A stretch of 49,894 bases of DNA from CAZFVY01 sp964522665 (GTDB lineage: Bacteria; Verrucomicrobiota; Verrucomicrobiia; Limisphaerales; CAZFVY01), in contig CAZFVY010000049.1 of assembly GCA_964522665.1 (NCBI GenBank), forward strand, positions 1 through 49,894, in the 5' to 3' direction. The notes beneath the pieces are model-generated. The model had not been told where the DNA came from, made no database searches, and saw only the letters and a program-made list of their open reading frames with translations. The position numbers and the translations under genes were made by a program. Below are positions 6,674 to 15,232 of this stretch, piece after piece. Every line of letters begins with the position of its first letter. Position 1 is the stretch's first letter.

Positions 6674-7537
6674 ATGACAACCGATCGTCTTCCCCGTACG
6701 CGCGCCTTCGGATTTACATTAATCGAGCTACTGGTCGTCATCGCGATCATCGCCATCCTTGCCAGCATGCTGCTGCCGGCGCTCGCCAAAGCCAAAGCCA
6801 AAGCCACCGGCATCCAGTGCTTGAGCAACAATAAGCAATTGGTGCTCGGCTGGCACATGTACGCCCTCGACTTCCAAGACAGTTGTATCAACAACTTTAC
6901 GATCCCGGACACTGAAGCCGCCATCAATTCCAAGATCTTCAACAACTGGGTCAATAACATCATGACTTGGAACACCCCGGGCTCGGTAGATGACATTAGC
7001 AACACAAATGTCGCGTGGGTAAGGAACGGCATCCTGGCGCCTTACACCGCTGGCGCGGTCGGCGTTTACAAGTGCCCCGCCGACGTTTACCTCAGTCCGG
7101 CGCAACGGCGCGCCGGCTGGACGGCGCGCCTGCGCAGCAATTCAATGAATGCGCTCTTTGGCCGTTCCGACAATCTGGCGAGTTCCGCCACCGGCAAAGC
7201 CTGGTTTGACAACACCTACCGGCAATTCTTGAAAACAACCGACGTTCCCCAGCCCGTAATGACTTGGCTGACCGTCGATGAGCATCCCGACTCGATTAAC
7301 GACGCCTTCTTCACCGTCCCCCTGAACGCCGCACAGTGGGGCGATCTGCCCGCCTCGTATCACAACGGCGCCTGCGGCTTCTCCTTTGCCGATGGCCACG
7401 CCGAGATCCATCGCTGGCTTAGCTCGACCTCCAAATACCCGGTAACGTTCGCCTTTAATGTCCGTTCCTTCGACGGTCCTGGTCGTACGGACTATCAATG
7501 GTACAAGGATCGTACCGGCTACACGCTGTTTAAGTAA
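6674..7537 (+). CDS. Type II secretion/type IV pilin-like protein with H-x9-DG C-terminus
   Basis: This 287-aa protein has a class III pilin leader (about 15 residues ending in G, then FTLIELLVVIAIIAILASML with the conserved Glu at +5) and a long extracellular domain. Near the C-terminus HNGACGFSFADGHAEIHRW gives the H-x9-DG motif found in a very large paralogous family of Planctomycetes and Verrucomicrobia. After prepilin peptidase cleavage it would sit in the inner membrane or assemble into a pseudopilus; the role of individual paralogues is unknown. I start at the ATG because the in-frame TTG three codons upstream adds nothing. No clear Shine-Dalgarno. Confidence 0.93.
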   Translation: MTTDRLPRTRAFGFTLIELLVVIAIIAILASMLLPALAKAKAKATGIQCLSNNKQLVLGWHMYALDFQDSCINNFTIPDTEAAINSKIFNNWVNNIMTWNTPGSVDDISNTNVAWVRNGILAPYTAGAVGVYKCPADVYLSPAQRRAGWTARLRSNSMNALFGRSDNLASSATGKAWFDNTYRQFLKTTDVPQPVMTWLTVDEHPDSINDAFFTVPLNAAQWGDLPASYHNGACGFSFADGHAEIHRWLSSTSKYPVTFAFNVRSFDGPGRTDYQWYKDRTGYTLFK

Positions 7538-7920
7538 ACGGTAAGCGTGTATGCCGAGCCACGCCGGGGATCACGGCGATCTCGGTCGGGGGGGGCGCAA
7601 AGAGTGAGGTTTCCTCGTGAATGCCTGACAAGGCGCGGCAAAACTCAGGAGATCACGGTCGTTGGACTGGTAACCGGGGATTTTAGAGCGGCGGCTAGGC
7701 GATGCGACGACACCGACGGGGTGAATAATCAGGCGGCTCCCGTGAGTTCCGCCTCGGACGCAAGTAAGGGCATCCTACCGTTCACCCAGTGCGACCTCCC
7801 CCTCTAAGGACTGTCCGAACTGCGCCAAGTCAGGGGTTCCGAAAGTGAGTCGTGGTTCGTGCGCGCATCGGGTCGAGAGACTCCACCCGCCCACCCGCGA
7901 TCAGGAGTTTGGCGCCACGA
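7538..7920. other. Gene-free stretch between convergent genes
   Basis: Nothing recognisable lies between the pseudopilin stop and the cytochrome stop. There is no good terminator, no RNA-like structure and no ORF with a domain. Confidence 0.4.
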
Positions 7921-8733
7921 CTACTCGAATTCACTCTTCGCGGGGGCCGGTCCAGCCGGCACGACATCCGGCGGCTGAGACCGCAGCGCCTTGACTTCCT
8001 CCGAATTCACCTCCGCGCCAGAGTTACCGAAGGAATTATAGACAAAGGTAAGAACGTTGGCGATGTCGTCATCCGTCAGCGGAAAAGAGGGCATACTGCT
8101 GTTGAATTTCATCCCGTTGACGATGATTTCGCCCTGACGGCCGTTGATGACAGTTTTAACGGCGCGGCTCTTGTCCGCGTTCAAAAAGTCGGATCCCGCC
8201 AGGGGCGGAAACAAATTCGGCAAGCCGCGCCCGGTCGCTTGGTGGCAGGCCGAACAAATGGAGTTAAAGAGCGCCTTTCCAAGTTCGATTTTCTCGCCTT
8301 TGGATTTCCCCGCGCGCGGCGCCGGCGCGACGCCACGGGGACCGCCGGCGAGGACCCAGTTTTTGATTTTTACCCGATCCTCCTCGGAAATGGAAAGCCA
8401 CTCCGGACTGTTTTGGACCGGCATGTTCTCCTTGTAGTAGGTCCCTTTCCAACTGTCCCAGACCCTTCGCTTGATCTCCCAGCGATCCCGGAACGCGGTC
8501 TCGTAGTCCAGCCAATCGTACACAAACTGCGCCTGTTGATTGTGGCAGCGGGAGCAATGCCCCATGAAGATGGGCTGGACGTCTCGGAGGTAGGTGGTTT
8601 CCGGCTCCGGCGTGGAGCGGGTTACGACTTGCGCGACCGCCGCCGGGAAGTAAGAGCCGGTCACCGCCACGACGCTTCCGGCGATAAATAGGGCAACCCA
8701 TCTCGGCCGCTTTAAGATTACAGGTGCATGCAT
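7921..8733 (-). CDS. Dihaem c-type cytochrome, periplasmic
   Basis: From the chosen ATG the protein is 270 aa with a signal peptide (KRPRWVALFIAGSVVAVTG...AVAQ). The first haem motif is CSRCH at 60-64, within a planctomycete-type domain (RDVQPIFMGHCSRCHNQQ). The second is CSACH at 160-164, in a class I cytochrome c domain (FPPLAGSDFL, MPSFPLTDDDIANVLTFVY, which supplies the Met ligand). The second domain resembles those attached to nitrite reductases and alcohol dehydrogenases. An earlier in-frame ATG at 8805 would overlap the porin stop by 11 bp, but it leaves an overlong, cysteine-containing n-region. Last gene of a trio with the porin and the small cytochrome. Likely role: electron carrier in the periplasm. 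Confidence 0.9.
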   Translation of the reverse strand: MHAPVILKRPRWVALFIAGSVVAVTGSYFPAAVAQVVTRSTPEPETTYLRDVQPIFMGHCSRCHNQQAQFVYDWLDYETAFRDRWEIKRRVWDSWKGTYYKENMPVQNSPEWLSISEEDRVKIKNWVLAGGPRGVAPAPRAGKSKGEKIELGKALFNSICSACHQATGRGLPNLFPPLAGSDFLNADKSRAVKTVINGRQGEIIVNGMKFNSSMPSFPLTDDDIANVLTFVYNSFGNSGAEVNSEEVKALRSQPPDVVPAGPAPAKSEFE

Positions 8734-8794
8734 GGTTTCGGTGGTTTTATGCGAATCAGCGGCGCAAAGTTTCAGGTTTCGTGATCGGAAAGGA

Positions 8795-10150
8795 TTAGAA
8801 TCCATAGCCCAGTTGTAGAATCATCCGGGTGCCCGGCATCGTCGGATCACTGCTGTGGATGAACTCATAGTCGCCTTCAAACAATAGCGCGTTGGTAATG
8901 TAATAGATAAAGCCGGGACTCCAGCGTCGTGTGTTGGTTCCCAGACCGTCCCGCGAGTCGTCATACCGGCCCACGACCTCCACGTTGTTGATCACCGGCC
9001 AATCGAAGTTCAATCCCGCCAGTTTGTAGCCCGCCTGCGCCCACCAACCCCGGGGACGAACGTTGCCGAGGTCGTCGCTGCCGTATTGAGTCCGGATGTA
9101 TTCGCCCTTGACCTCGACAAACGACCCGAGGTGAAGGCTGGCGTCGATGACGCCGGCGGTCCAGATATGTTGTCCGGCGTCGTCCCATTCGCCCGACTGC
9201 CCCGAAATCCCGATCTCCAGATCATAGTGCGGCTTGAACGGCGCAAAATATCCCAGCCGCGCGCCCCCGCTCGGATTCCCATGCAGATTCGCAACGGTAT
9301 TATCGGACCGCAGCCCGACGTTGCCACCGAGGTCCAACGCCGCGGCGGAGCCGGTCCCATCGGCCGAACTTGGCCCGTTTACGCCCCAGACCGAGTAGCT
9401 TAGGCGCTGCCCGGACTCGCCGATCGCGAAGGCGCCCCGCAATTGCGCGCCCGCCCCCGCTCCGGGGAGCAGGTCACGCGCCAGCGGATCATCGGGTAAT
9501 TTGTTCAACCATCCGGCCGCCCGCTCGCTATAGGTCCCAAGCGGCAAGAGCATGCTTCCAGCCACCAGCGTCACGTAGTCATTGATGAGATAATCCAACT
9601 GCGCGAAACTCATGTTAAGCGTCGTCGTATTGCCGCCGGTGGTCGGCGCGGTGTTCTGAAGTCCGAAATCGAAACCAGCCTCGAACAGAACATTGTCGCT
9701 GGCCCGATAGAGAAAAATTGGCGCAAAGTCGGCCATCACGAAGCCGCCGTGTTGTCCCTGGGTCTTGGCATACTGGACTTCCGCGTCGCCTAGCATCATG
9801 AAATTGCGGTTGACGCTGCCCGAATCGGTCGGGATCCGGTAGGAGGTCTGCGCCCGGGCGGCGGATTCGGCCTTGTCCTCAGCCGCCTCGGCGATCTGAT
9901 GGGTTTCGCCCAGCTTTTGCTGCAATTGTTGGATTTGCTCCTGGTCTTTCTGATGCGTCTGCTGGTCGGCGTCGTGCATTTGCACCAATTTCTGCACTGT
10001 TAGATTCAATTGCTCGACGGTTTTCTTCAACGCGTTGAAATCCTCCGCGCTCACCGGGTCCGCCGCGCGCACCTGCGGCGCCGCGCCCATGAGCCACCCC
10101 GCGGCCACCAGTCCTGCGGTCCAAGCCCGCGGTTTCATTGTCTTATTCAT
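8795..10150 (-). CDS. Outer-membrane beta-barrel porin with N-terminal coiled coil
   Basis: This 451-aa protein has a signal peptide (cleaved near VRA-ADP), then about 70 residues of coiled coil (LKKTVEQLNLTVQKLVQ... QIQQLQQKLGE). Beyond residue 120 is an alternating-hydrophobicity barrel with terminal Phe (MILQLGYGF), the signature for outer-membrane insertion. The plan matches phosphate-selective-porin/OprP-like proteins, in which the coiled coil reaches toward peptidoglycan. A good RBS (AGAGGA) precedes the ATG. It sits between two cytochrome genes in the same direction (27 bp after the monohaem one), which raises the possibility of a porin-cytochrome pairing, although both cytochromes are small. 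Confidence 0.88.
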   Translation of the reverse strand: MNKTMKPRAWTAGLVAAGWLMGAAPQVRAADPVSAEDFNALKKTVEQLNLTVQKLVQMHDADQQTHQKDQEQIQQLQQKLGETHQIAEAAEDKAESAARAQTSYRIPTDSGSVNRNFMMLGDAEVQYAKTQGQHGGFVMADFAPIFLYRASDNVLFEAGFDFGLQNTAPTTGGNTTTLNMSFAQLDYLINDYVTLVAGSMLLPLGTYSERAAGWLNKLPDDPLARDLLPGAGAGAQLRGAFAIGESGQRLSYSVWGVNGPSSADGTGSAAALDLGGNVGLRSDNTVANLHGNPSGGARLGYFAPFKPHYDLEIGISGQSGEWDDAGQHIWTAGVIDASLHLGSFVEVKGEYIRTQYGSDDLGNVRPRGWWAQAGYKLAGLNFDWPVINNVEVVGRYDDSRDGLGTNTRRWSPGFIYYITNALLFEGDYEFIHSSDPTMPGTRMILQLGYGF

Positions 10151-10177
10151 TCGTCCTCTGATTTGATGGTCCGCCGA

Positions 10178-10549
10178 CTAGTAGCCGCTTTGATCCTGCA
10201 AGAACCCCAGAATCGCCCTGGCGTCCTCGGCTGGGATATTCGCCCGGATGCGCATGTGCAGGACGATTGTTTTCCATTGCGCCGAGGTTCGCTCATTCGG
10301 ATAGCGCTCCGGATGGCACCGATTGCAATGCATGGAGTAAAGTTCGGCGCCGCTCAGTTTTTTCTTGGGCGCCTTAGCCGCCGCCGCGGCGACTGGTTTG
10401 GCGAGAGCGGTGTTGGCGGGCGGCGAGTTGGTTTCCGCCGCCCGGCTGTCGCAAAGGAATAGCGCGCACCCGAGTGTCGCCAGCGCCGCGAACCTAAACT
10501 TGGCCCGAACGCGCGATCCAAATAAAGTGAAGTATTTCATGACTTTCAT
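10178..10549 (-). CDS. Small monohaem c-type cytochrome
   Basis: This 123-aa protein has an N-terminal signal (AALATLGCALFLCDSRA), an Ala/Lys/Pro linker, and one haem site CNRCH at 75-79 followed by HPERYPNERTSAQWKTIV and a Met at about 99 that can be the sixth ligand. This short domain is often seen as a stand-alone periplasmic haem protein near oxidoreductases. First gene of the cytochrome-porin-cytochrome trio. Partner enzyme unknown; the haem-copper enzyme at 17564-18970 is a possible acceptor by context only. Confidence 0.88.
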   Translation of the reverse strand: MKVMKYFTLFGSRVRAKFRFAALATLGCALFLCDSRAAETNSPPANTALAKPVAAAAAKAPKKKLSGAELYSMHCNRCHPERYPNERTSAQWKTIVLHMRIRANIPAEDARAILGFLQDQSGY

Positions 10550-11072
10550 CGCTACCTGCCTTTTCCAGCGCCGCCCTCTCGCCGCGTCCTTGCCGTCGGG
10601 GAGGCAAATTCAAACTCGGCTGGCCGAGGGGTGGACTCCGGACGCCCGACCAAACCAAGCGCTCCGTTCCTCCACCAGAAATGCCGCCCAACGATAGCCT
10701 CATCGGTGGCCGGACGCAAGAATCGATTCATCCCCCACCGATTTCGTCCGGGAGAGTTGCGGGTTTCCAAATAGATTGAGGCGCTTTGAACGCCGGACCG
10801 ATACCGGCTAGCTCTCGCGGATCCGCAGATTCTAATCGGCTGGTGTCTCACAACTCACAGCGTGCCAGCCGGCCCTTGGTGGCGCTCGCCCTCTCTTGCC
10901 AAAAGCTTACCGAATCTTGCGCGGCCGCCAAAACTAGACGGGCCCCACCAAACGAACAACGCCTAGCCTCCCACGCGGAACGCTTCCAGGGAACGAGATG
11001 ATTCACCCGGCAGAGGTGGCAGGCGAAAGACAACAAACTCGGCGCTTCTCACGCTCGGCACAGCTCCCCCTC
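10550..11072. other. Gene-free region
   Basis: No supportable gene or RNA was found. Frames on both strands are short or biased, and I see no promoter I would defend for the cytochrome trio that starts at 10549. Confidence 0.35.
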
Positions 11073-11107
11073 AAAAAAAAGAACGGCCAGCTTGGCGCTG
11101 GCCGTTC
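11073..11107 (-). terminator. Intrinsic terminator
   Basis: On the minus strand GAACGGCCAGC (11107-11097) pairs perfectly with GCTGGCCGTTC (11091-11081) over 11 bp with a 5-base loop, followed by eight T. It lies 19 bases past the stop of the 173-aa gene. Confidence 0.95.
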
Positions 11108-11126
11108 GGCTATCGGATCGATCAGG

Positions 11127-11648
11127 TCAGGCCGTCACACTGAAGCCAAGCCCGCCGCCGATCGGCGGGGTCTGAGGAGTAGTCGTCGGCGCGGGCGCGC
11201 CCGGGGCGTCACTGCTGGCGGCACGATGATGATGCCCGTGACCGGCCCGTCCAGCGCTTTTCATATCTTGCCGGAACGTGGCAAAGGCCGTTTTCGCGGC
11301 GGAAACATCGCCAGACTTCAGCGCGGCGCCGATGGCCGCGAAGTCCTTGCCGATCGGACTATTAGGATCAAACGGGCTTTTCCCGCCAGCCGCCTGGGAG
11401 GCATTCTGAATGTCTTGCACCGCCGTATTGTACGCCTGCGTCGCGCCGGTCAAATCATTCGAGCTGAGCGCGGTATCAATCGCCTTAAAATCCTGGGTGT
11501 TTTGTTTGATGTCGCTCCGCAACTGCTGGAGCAAGGCGTCGGACGGAGAGGCGGCCGGTGGCACATAACCGCTCGCTCCGCTCACGGCATTGATTTGAAA
11601 CCCACCGGCGTAAGCGCCGGAAGCGCCCGAAATATTACCCACGTTCAT
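11127..11648 (-). CDS. 173-aa protein with two helical repeats and a VTA tail
   Basis: No named family, but the structure is clear. The N-terminus is Gly/Ser/Ala-rich (MNVGNISGASGAYAGGF). Then come two related helical repeats of the form DF-x-AI-x-x-AL-x-S-x-D-x-x-x-A: DFKAIDTALSSNDLTGATQA near 55 and DFAAIGAALKSGDVSAAKTA near 103. A His cluster (GHGHHH), a Pro/Thr-rich linker and the end GLGFSVTA follow. There is no Sec signal peptide. Similar repeats occur in small uncharacterised bacterial proteins. The RBS AGGGA is good and a strong terminator follows, so it is a monocistronic and probably well-expressed gene. The tail resembles that of the 87-aa protein at 12417. Confidence 0.8.
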   Translation of the reverse strand: MNVGNISGASGAYAGGFQINAVSGASGYVPPAASPSDALLQQLRSDIKQNTQDFKAIDTALSSNDLTGATQAYNTAVQDIQNASQAAGGKSPFDPNSPIGKDFAAIGAALKSGDVSAAKTAFATFRQDMKSAGRAGHGHHHRAASSDAPGAPAPTTTPQTPPIGGGLGFSVTA

Positions 11649-12416
11649 ATTTTTTCCCTAAGTTTGGCGCCTCGTCGTTCCACCAGGGGCTAATCAGTTC
11701 CAAGTGGAAGCGTGGCAAGCAACCGTTGTTCATTTGACTTGCCCTGACACAGCAACATTCGGACCAATCCGCCTTTTAATCCGCAGCGTAGATCAATGAA
11801 GCCCATTTCGGCTCGACGTCCGAGACCGCATTTAGTCGAGCCAAGCGTGTCGCAGCGTCCGCCGAAAACCGGTGAGAAGCAGACGTTCGCGCGTTTGGAT
11901 CGACGCAACCTGCCTCATGCCAGTACGTTGAGGTTAGTCTAGGGCTGCGTAGAATACGCCAAATCTCGACCATCGATAGGGTGGAAATCTCTCCGCGGCG
12001 ATTTCAAAATGCTTCGACGCGACTCAACTCGGTCGCACGCCCGTCAAACTTGGGATAGGTAAGTATTTCCCTGGCGCCCGCCTCCGCGCCTCCGTCGTCA
12101 TGGGATTTTTGCCCCACTCATACCAAAATGAGCGAGCGCTAACGAGCAGAGAAACAGGATGATCCGAGCTAACAGGCTAGCGTCCAGAGTCCCATTAATT
12201 GCCAAGCTGTACGCAATTAAGGGTTAGCGGCGCGGGACAGGCCGATGGATAGTCCACGAATTCTTTGAAGTAAAGCCGTTCGTGGCGCGGCTGGACCGTG
12301 AAACATTTTGCCCGCCTGCGGCGCATGTATGAACCCGTGCTCATCGTGAACGTGCCCGCGCCCAGCCTGGCAGAGACTCACCGGAATAATAGATCCCAGC
12401 CCCGAAGACCCGAAGA
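11649..12416. other. Gene-free region
   Basis: About 770 bases between the two VTA proteins. No ORF has a recognisable domain; the short frames on either strand have unlike codon use. I see no strong hairpins and no transfer RNA. It could hold decayed sequence, but I cannot identify a parent. Confidence 0.35.
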
Positions 12417-12680
12417 CTAGGCGGTCACATTTAGCAGGCTGCCTGCTCCGCGCCCAGCCGTAGTTGATTGACCGGCCGATTGTCCGCTTCCGGCAGCGTC
12501 TTGCCGAGCCAGCTTCGCGATGGCTTGGCGATCTCCCTTTGAGGCCTCCGCTCTCGTTACGGCGGCGGTTTCCGTGGCCTCCTGCCCGGCGACGTCAGCG
12601 GCTGACTTGCCCTTGGCGACTTGCAAGCCGCCACCAAAACCACCCCCGAACGTTCCAGAACCGATGCTTCCAATGCTCAT
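12417..12680 (-). CDS. 87-aa Gly/Ala-rich protein with VTA tail
   Basis: I start at MSIGSIGSGTF, which gives 87 residues; a longer in-frame extension to 12986 has a different composition and no RBS. The protein is glycine-rich at the N-terminus (GTFGGGFGGGLQ), then has a helical Ala/Gln/Lys-rich body (ETAAVTRAEASKGDRQAIAKLARQ) and ends SLLNVTA. There is no signal peptide. The end matches that of the 173-aa neighbour (FSVTA). A sigma-28-like -10 box lies 67 bases upstream, which places it with the flagellar genes. Secretion by the flagellar export apparatus is possible but only inferred. Confidence 0.65.
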   Translation of the reverse strand: MSIGSIGSGTFGGGFGGGLQVAKGKSAADVAGQEATETAAVTRAEASKGDRQAIAKLARQDAAGSGQSAGQSTTAGRGAGSLLNVTA

Positions 12681-12746
12681 GATAAATGCCTTTATGGGTT
12701 TAAGACGCTGCCCGGCGTATTCTCCCGTTTGATTTCTCTCCTCATA

Positions 12747-12754
12747 TAATCGGC
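12747..12754 (-). promoter_or_regulatory. Sigma-28-like -10 box of the 87-aa gene
   Basis: On the minus strand GCCGATTA matches GCCGATAA at 7 of 8 positions. The -35 position 15 bases upstream reads TCAG and not TAAA, so the promoter is only half convincing. The start codon is 67 bases downstream. Confidence 0.4.
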
Positions 12755-13184
12755 GTAATCCCACATAACCTGAGGTAAACTTCGAAGAATCTGAGACTTG
12801 CGAGCGTTCCCGACCTAGAACCTCGGTCGCGGCGAGAGGTATCGCGAGACCAGTCCGGGCCTTTTCGAGGACGCCAGCGTACCAACGCCTCGGCAGATCC
12901 TGTTTCCCAAGAAAACTGGCGTCCAGCGCCTTAGTTTTCCGGACGAGGACTCCGATCGGCGAGGCGAGACCCTGTCCACGACGCACCGATCTCGCCGCGA
13001 AGTCGAAATCAAAAAGATGCGCGAGCGCTTTACCGTCACGTAAAGTATCAATATCCGGAAAACGTGAGGCACGCCAAACGACGCTGGCGGCGCGAACTCG
13101 ACCGCTGCTTGACCGCTACGCGTCGATCGGGTCCGGCATCGATCCCGAACGTCACAGCCCATCGCGACCGCCGGAGCGCGGCGC
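12755..13184. other. Gene-free region downstream of the nine-gene operon
   Basis: No gene is supported. One dyad, CTTTAC-N6-GTAAAG (13028-13045), is visible; it lacks a U-tract and I assign no role. Open frames on the minus strand here are Arg/Ser-rich with no domain. Confidence 0.35.
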
Positions 13185-14567
13185 TTAATCACCCTGCCTT
13201 CGCGCGAGGTTCAACGGTATGGAAAAGGTCACTAACAGGCCGGAACGATCGAGGCGGTTGCGCGCCGCAATGCGTCCTTTGTGAAGTTGCACGATGCTCT
13301 TGCAGATCGCGAGGCCGAGGCCCGCGCCGGAGCCGGGCTCAGAGCGAGGCGCGAGTTGAACAAAACGCTCGAAGATGTCTTCCAATCGGTTGGGAGGCAC
13401 GCCTTGACCCTCATCGGTCACTTCGACGGTCCAGGTACGTTCATCGACCGTCGAGTCAAACGTGATGCGTCCGTTCGGCGGGCTGAATCTTAGGGCGTTG
13501 GAGAGGAGATTGAATAAAATCTGTCGAATCCACCCTTGGTCGAACGCGGCTGGCCGGTCTTCGTTTCGAGCGAGTATGACATTCAGCCCGCGGCTTTGGG
13601 CCAGAAGTTGGGAATCCTCGGCAAATTGCGCGATGAACTCGCGGGTCGAACAGGGCTTCAGACGCAGCGGCAAAATGGTCGAATCCGCCTTCGTAAGCAC
13701 CATCAAACGCTCGAGCGTCTCGGTCAAATGCATTGCCTCCTGCAACTGTTCCTCGGCTGAGTGGCGGTATCGACTTGGCAGTTCGGGGTCATTAAGCAAT
13801 CGTTCGGCGTGCAACTGGATGATCGAGAGCGGGGTCATAAGTTCGTGCGAGGTGTCAGCGGTGAACCGTTTCACCTGGCTGAATGAGGATTCAAGCCGAT
13901 CGAACATCTCGTTTAATAAGGTGGCCAACGCGACCATCTCACCGCCCCCGGCGGGAACCGGAATCCGCTCGCTCAGATTACTGGCGCTGATGCGGCTGGC
14001 GGCGTTTTGCATCAACTTCATCGGGCGCAAGGTGGAACGGCGCAGCGCGTCGCCGAACGCGACGCTAAGCCCGGCGATGACCGGGACGCCGAACAGCAGC
14101 ATGCGCCAAAAATAGTGCTCCACCGTTTCAACGTTCCGCAGCGACATCGCGATCTGGACGCGCGCGCCGGGGATGCGGTACTCCCCCTGGCGCACCAGCC
14201 CGAGCCTGGGCAGGTCGAGCGTTCGCTTCAGCGATTCCCCCGCCAGCTCGGGCAGTTGGTCCAACCCCAGGTTCGGGGAGCGATAAATAACTCGTTGTTC
14301 GAGCGGTTCCTGGGCTTGAATATAAAACAATTCATCGTCATTATGCGCGTGCTCGCGCAACGCCGCCTCCAATTTCGGCCCGTCCAGCGGAGGCGCTACC
14401 TGCGCGATGCGGGCGGCGATTTCTTTGCTCTCCGCGTCCAGCAGGAAATCGTTGCCCGTCAGCATCTCCCGCCGGATAAACCAGAACCCTCCGCCAATCA
14501 CGATCGTCACCGTGAGCGTGACCACCCCGGCGTAAAACATCACGTGGGACGCGCGCAGCGGAATCAT
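13185..14567 (-). CDS. Sensor histidine kinase of the respiratory operon
   Basis: This 460-aa kinase has TM1 at about 9-31, a periplasmic domain of roughly 120 residues, TM2 at about 155-172, HAMP (RRSTLRPMKLMQNAASRI), HisKA with H241 (TADTSHELMTPLSIIQLHAE) and a HATPase domain with N, G1 and G2 boxes (NLLSNALRFS, DEGQGVP, GSGAGLGLAI). The architecture matches the CusS/heavy-metal-sensor kinase class. It is the last gene of the operon and overlaps the regulator's stop by 4 bp. What the periplasmic domain senses is unknown. Placement behind a haem-copper enzyme suggests a redox, metal or nitrogen-oxide signal. Confidence 0.95.
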   Translation of the reverse strand: MIPLRASHVMFYAGVVTLTVTIVIGGGFWFIRREMLTGNDFLLDAESKEIAARIAQVAPPLDGPKLEAALREHAHNDDELFYIQAQEPLEQRVIYRSPNLGLDQLPELAGESLKRTLDLPRLGLVRQGEYRIPGARVQIAMSLRNVETVEHYFWRMLLFGVPVIAGLSVAFGDALRRSTLRPMKLMQNAASRISASNLSERIPVPAGGGEMVALATLLNEMFDRLESSFSQVKRFTADTSHELMTPLSIIQLHAERLLNDPELPSRYRHSAEEQLQEAMHLTETLERLMVLTKADSTILPLRLKPCSTREFIAQFAEDSQLLAQSRGLNVILARNEDRPAAFDQGWIRQILFNLLSNALRFSPPNGRITFDSTVDERTWTVEVTDEGQGVPPNRLEDIFERFVQLAPRSEPGSGAGLGLAICKSIVQLHKGRIAARNRLDRSGLLVTFSIPLNLARRQGD

Positions 14568-15232
14568 ATCAGCTTGTAGCCAACCCCCCGCACGGTTTGG
14601 AAGAAGGATTCAGCCTCGTCATTTCGGCGCAGTTTGCCCCGCAGTTTAGAAACGTAGACGTCCACGAGATTGGTCTCGAGATCGAAATGGCAATCCCAGA
14701 TCTTCTCGACGATCTGCGTGCGGGTGAGCACGCGAGCCGGGTTTTGGAGGAACAATTCCAGCAGGGCGAATTCTCGCTGAGTTAAGGAGACCGCCTCCCC
14801 TTCGAACGTAGCCTGACGGCCGAGCAGATCCAACCGGATCCCCCGATGTTCCAATACGGTCTTTTTCTGGCCGACGTGTCGCCGCGCGAGCGAGCGCAGG
14901 CGCGCCAAGAGCTCCCCAAAACTGAACGGTTTCGTCAAATAATCATCCGCCCCGAGATTCAATCCCATGATTTTGTCATCCACCTCGTGGCGCGCGCTAA
15001 GGATCAGAATCTGGGTGGTGAGGTTGGTCTTGCGCCATCTCGAAAGGAGCTCAAGCCCATTTCCATCAGGGAGTCCGATGTCGAGGATAATCACGTCAAA
15101 GGCGGTTTCATCCACCGCGTCGTCGGCTTCCTTGCCACTACGGACCCAAACAGTGGGATAGGCAACCTCCTCAAGCCCTTTCTTTACGAATTGGCCGAGT
15201 TTTCGATCATCTTCTACCAGTAGCACTTTCAT
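14564..15232 (-). CDS. OmpR-family response regulator
   Basis: This 222-aa regulator has a receiver domain starting MKVLLVEDD with phospho-acceptor D51 (VIILDIGLPDG) and the conserved Lys in LTKPFSF. A winged-helix DNA-binding domain follows (VSLTQREFALLELFLQNPARVLTR, NLVDVYVSKLRGKL, VRGVGYKLI). The start is the ATG at the family's usual position, inside the end of the preceding cytochrome-fusion gene (26-bp overlap), and its stop overlaps the kinase start by 4 bp. It likely autoregulates the operon; the palindrome at 22304-22325 is one candidate site, though OmpR types usually bind direct repeats. Confidence 0.96.
   Translation of the reverse strand: MKVLLVEDDRKLGQFVKKGLEEVAYPTVWVRSGKEADDAVDETAFDVIILDIGLPDGNGLELLSRWRKTNLTTQILILSARHEVDDKIMGLNLGADDYLTKPFSFGELLARLRSLARRHVGQKKTVLEHRGIRLDLLGRQATFEGEAVSLTQREFALLELFLQNPARVLTRTQIVEKIWDCHFDLETNLVDVYVSKLRGKLRRNDEAESFFQTVRGVGYKLI

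Noticed and set aside
6055..7032. 325-aa minus-strand ORF
   Set aside because: Its first third is antisense to the pseudopilin and the rest has no domain, RBS or signal.
12681..12986. Longer N-terminus for the 87-aa VTA protein
   Set aside because: The extension has Arg/Leu-rich unlike composition and no RBS, and would cover the sigma-28-like box.
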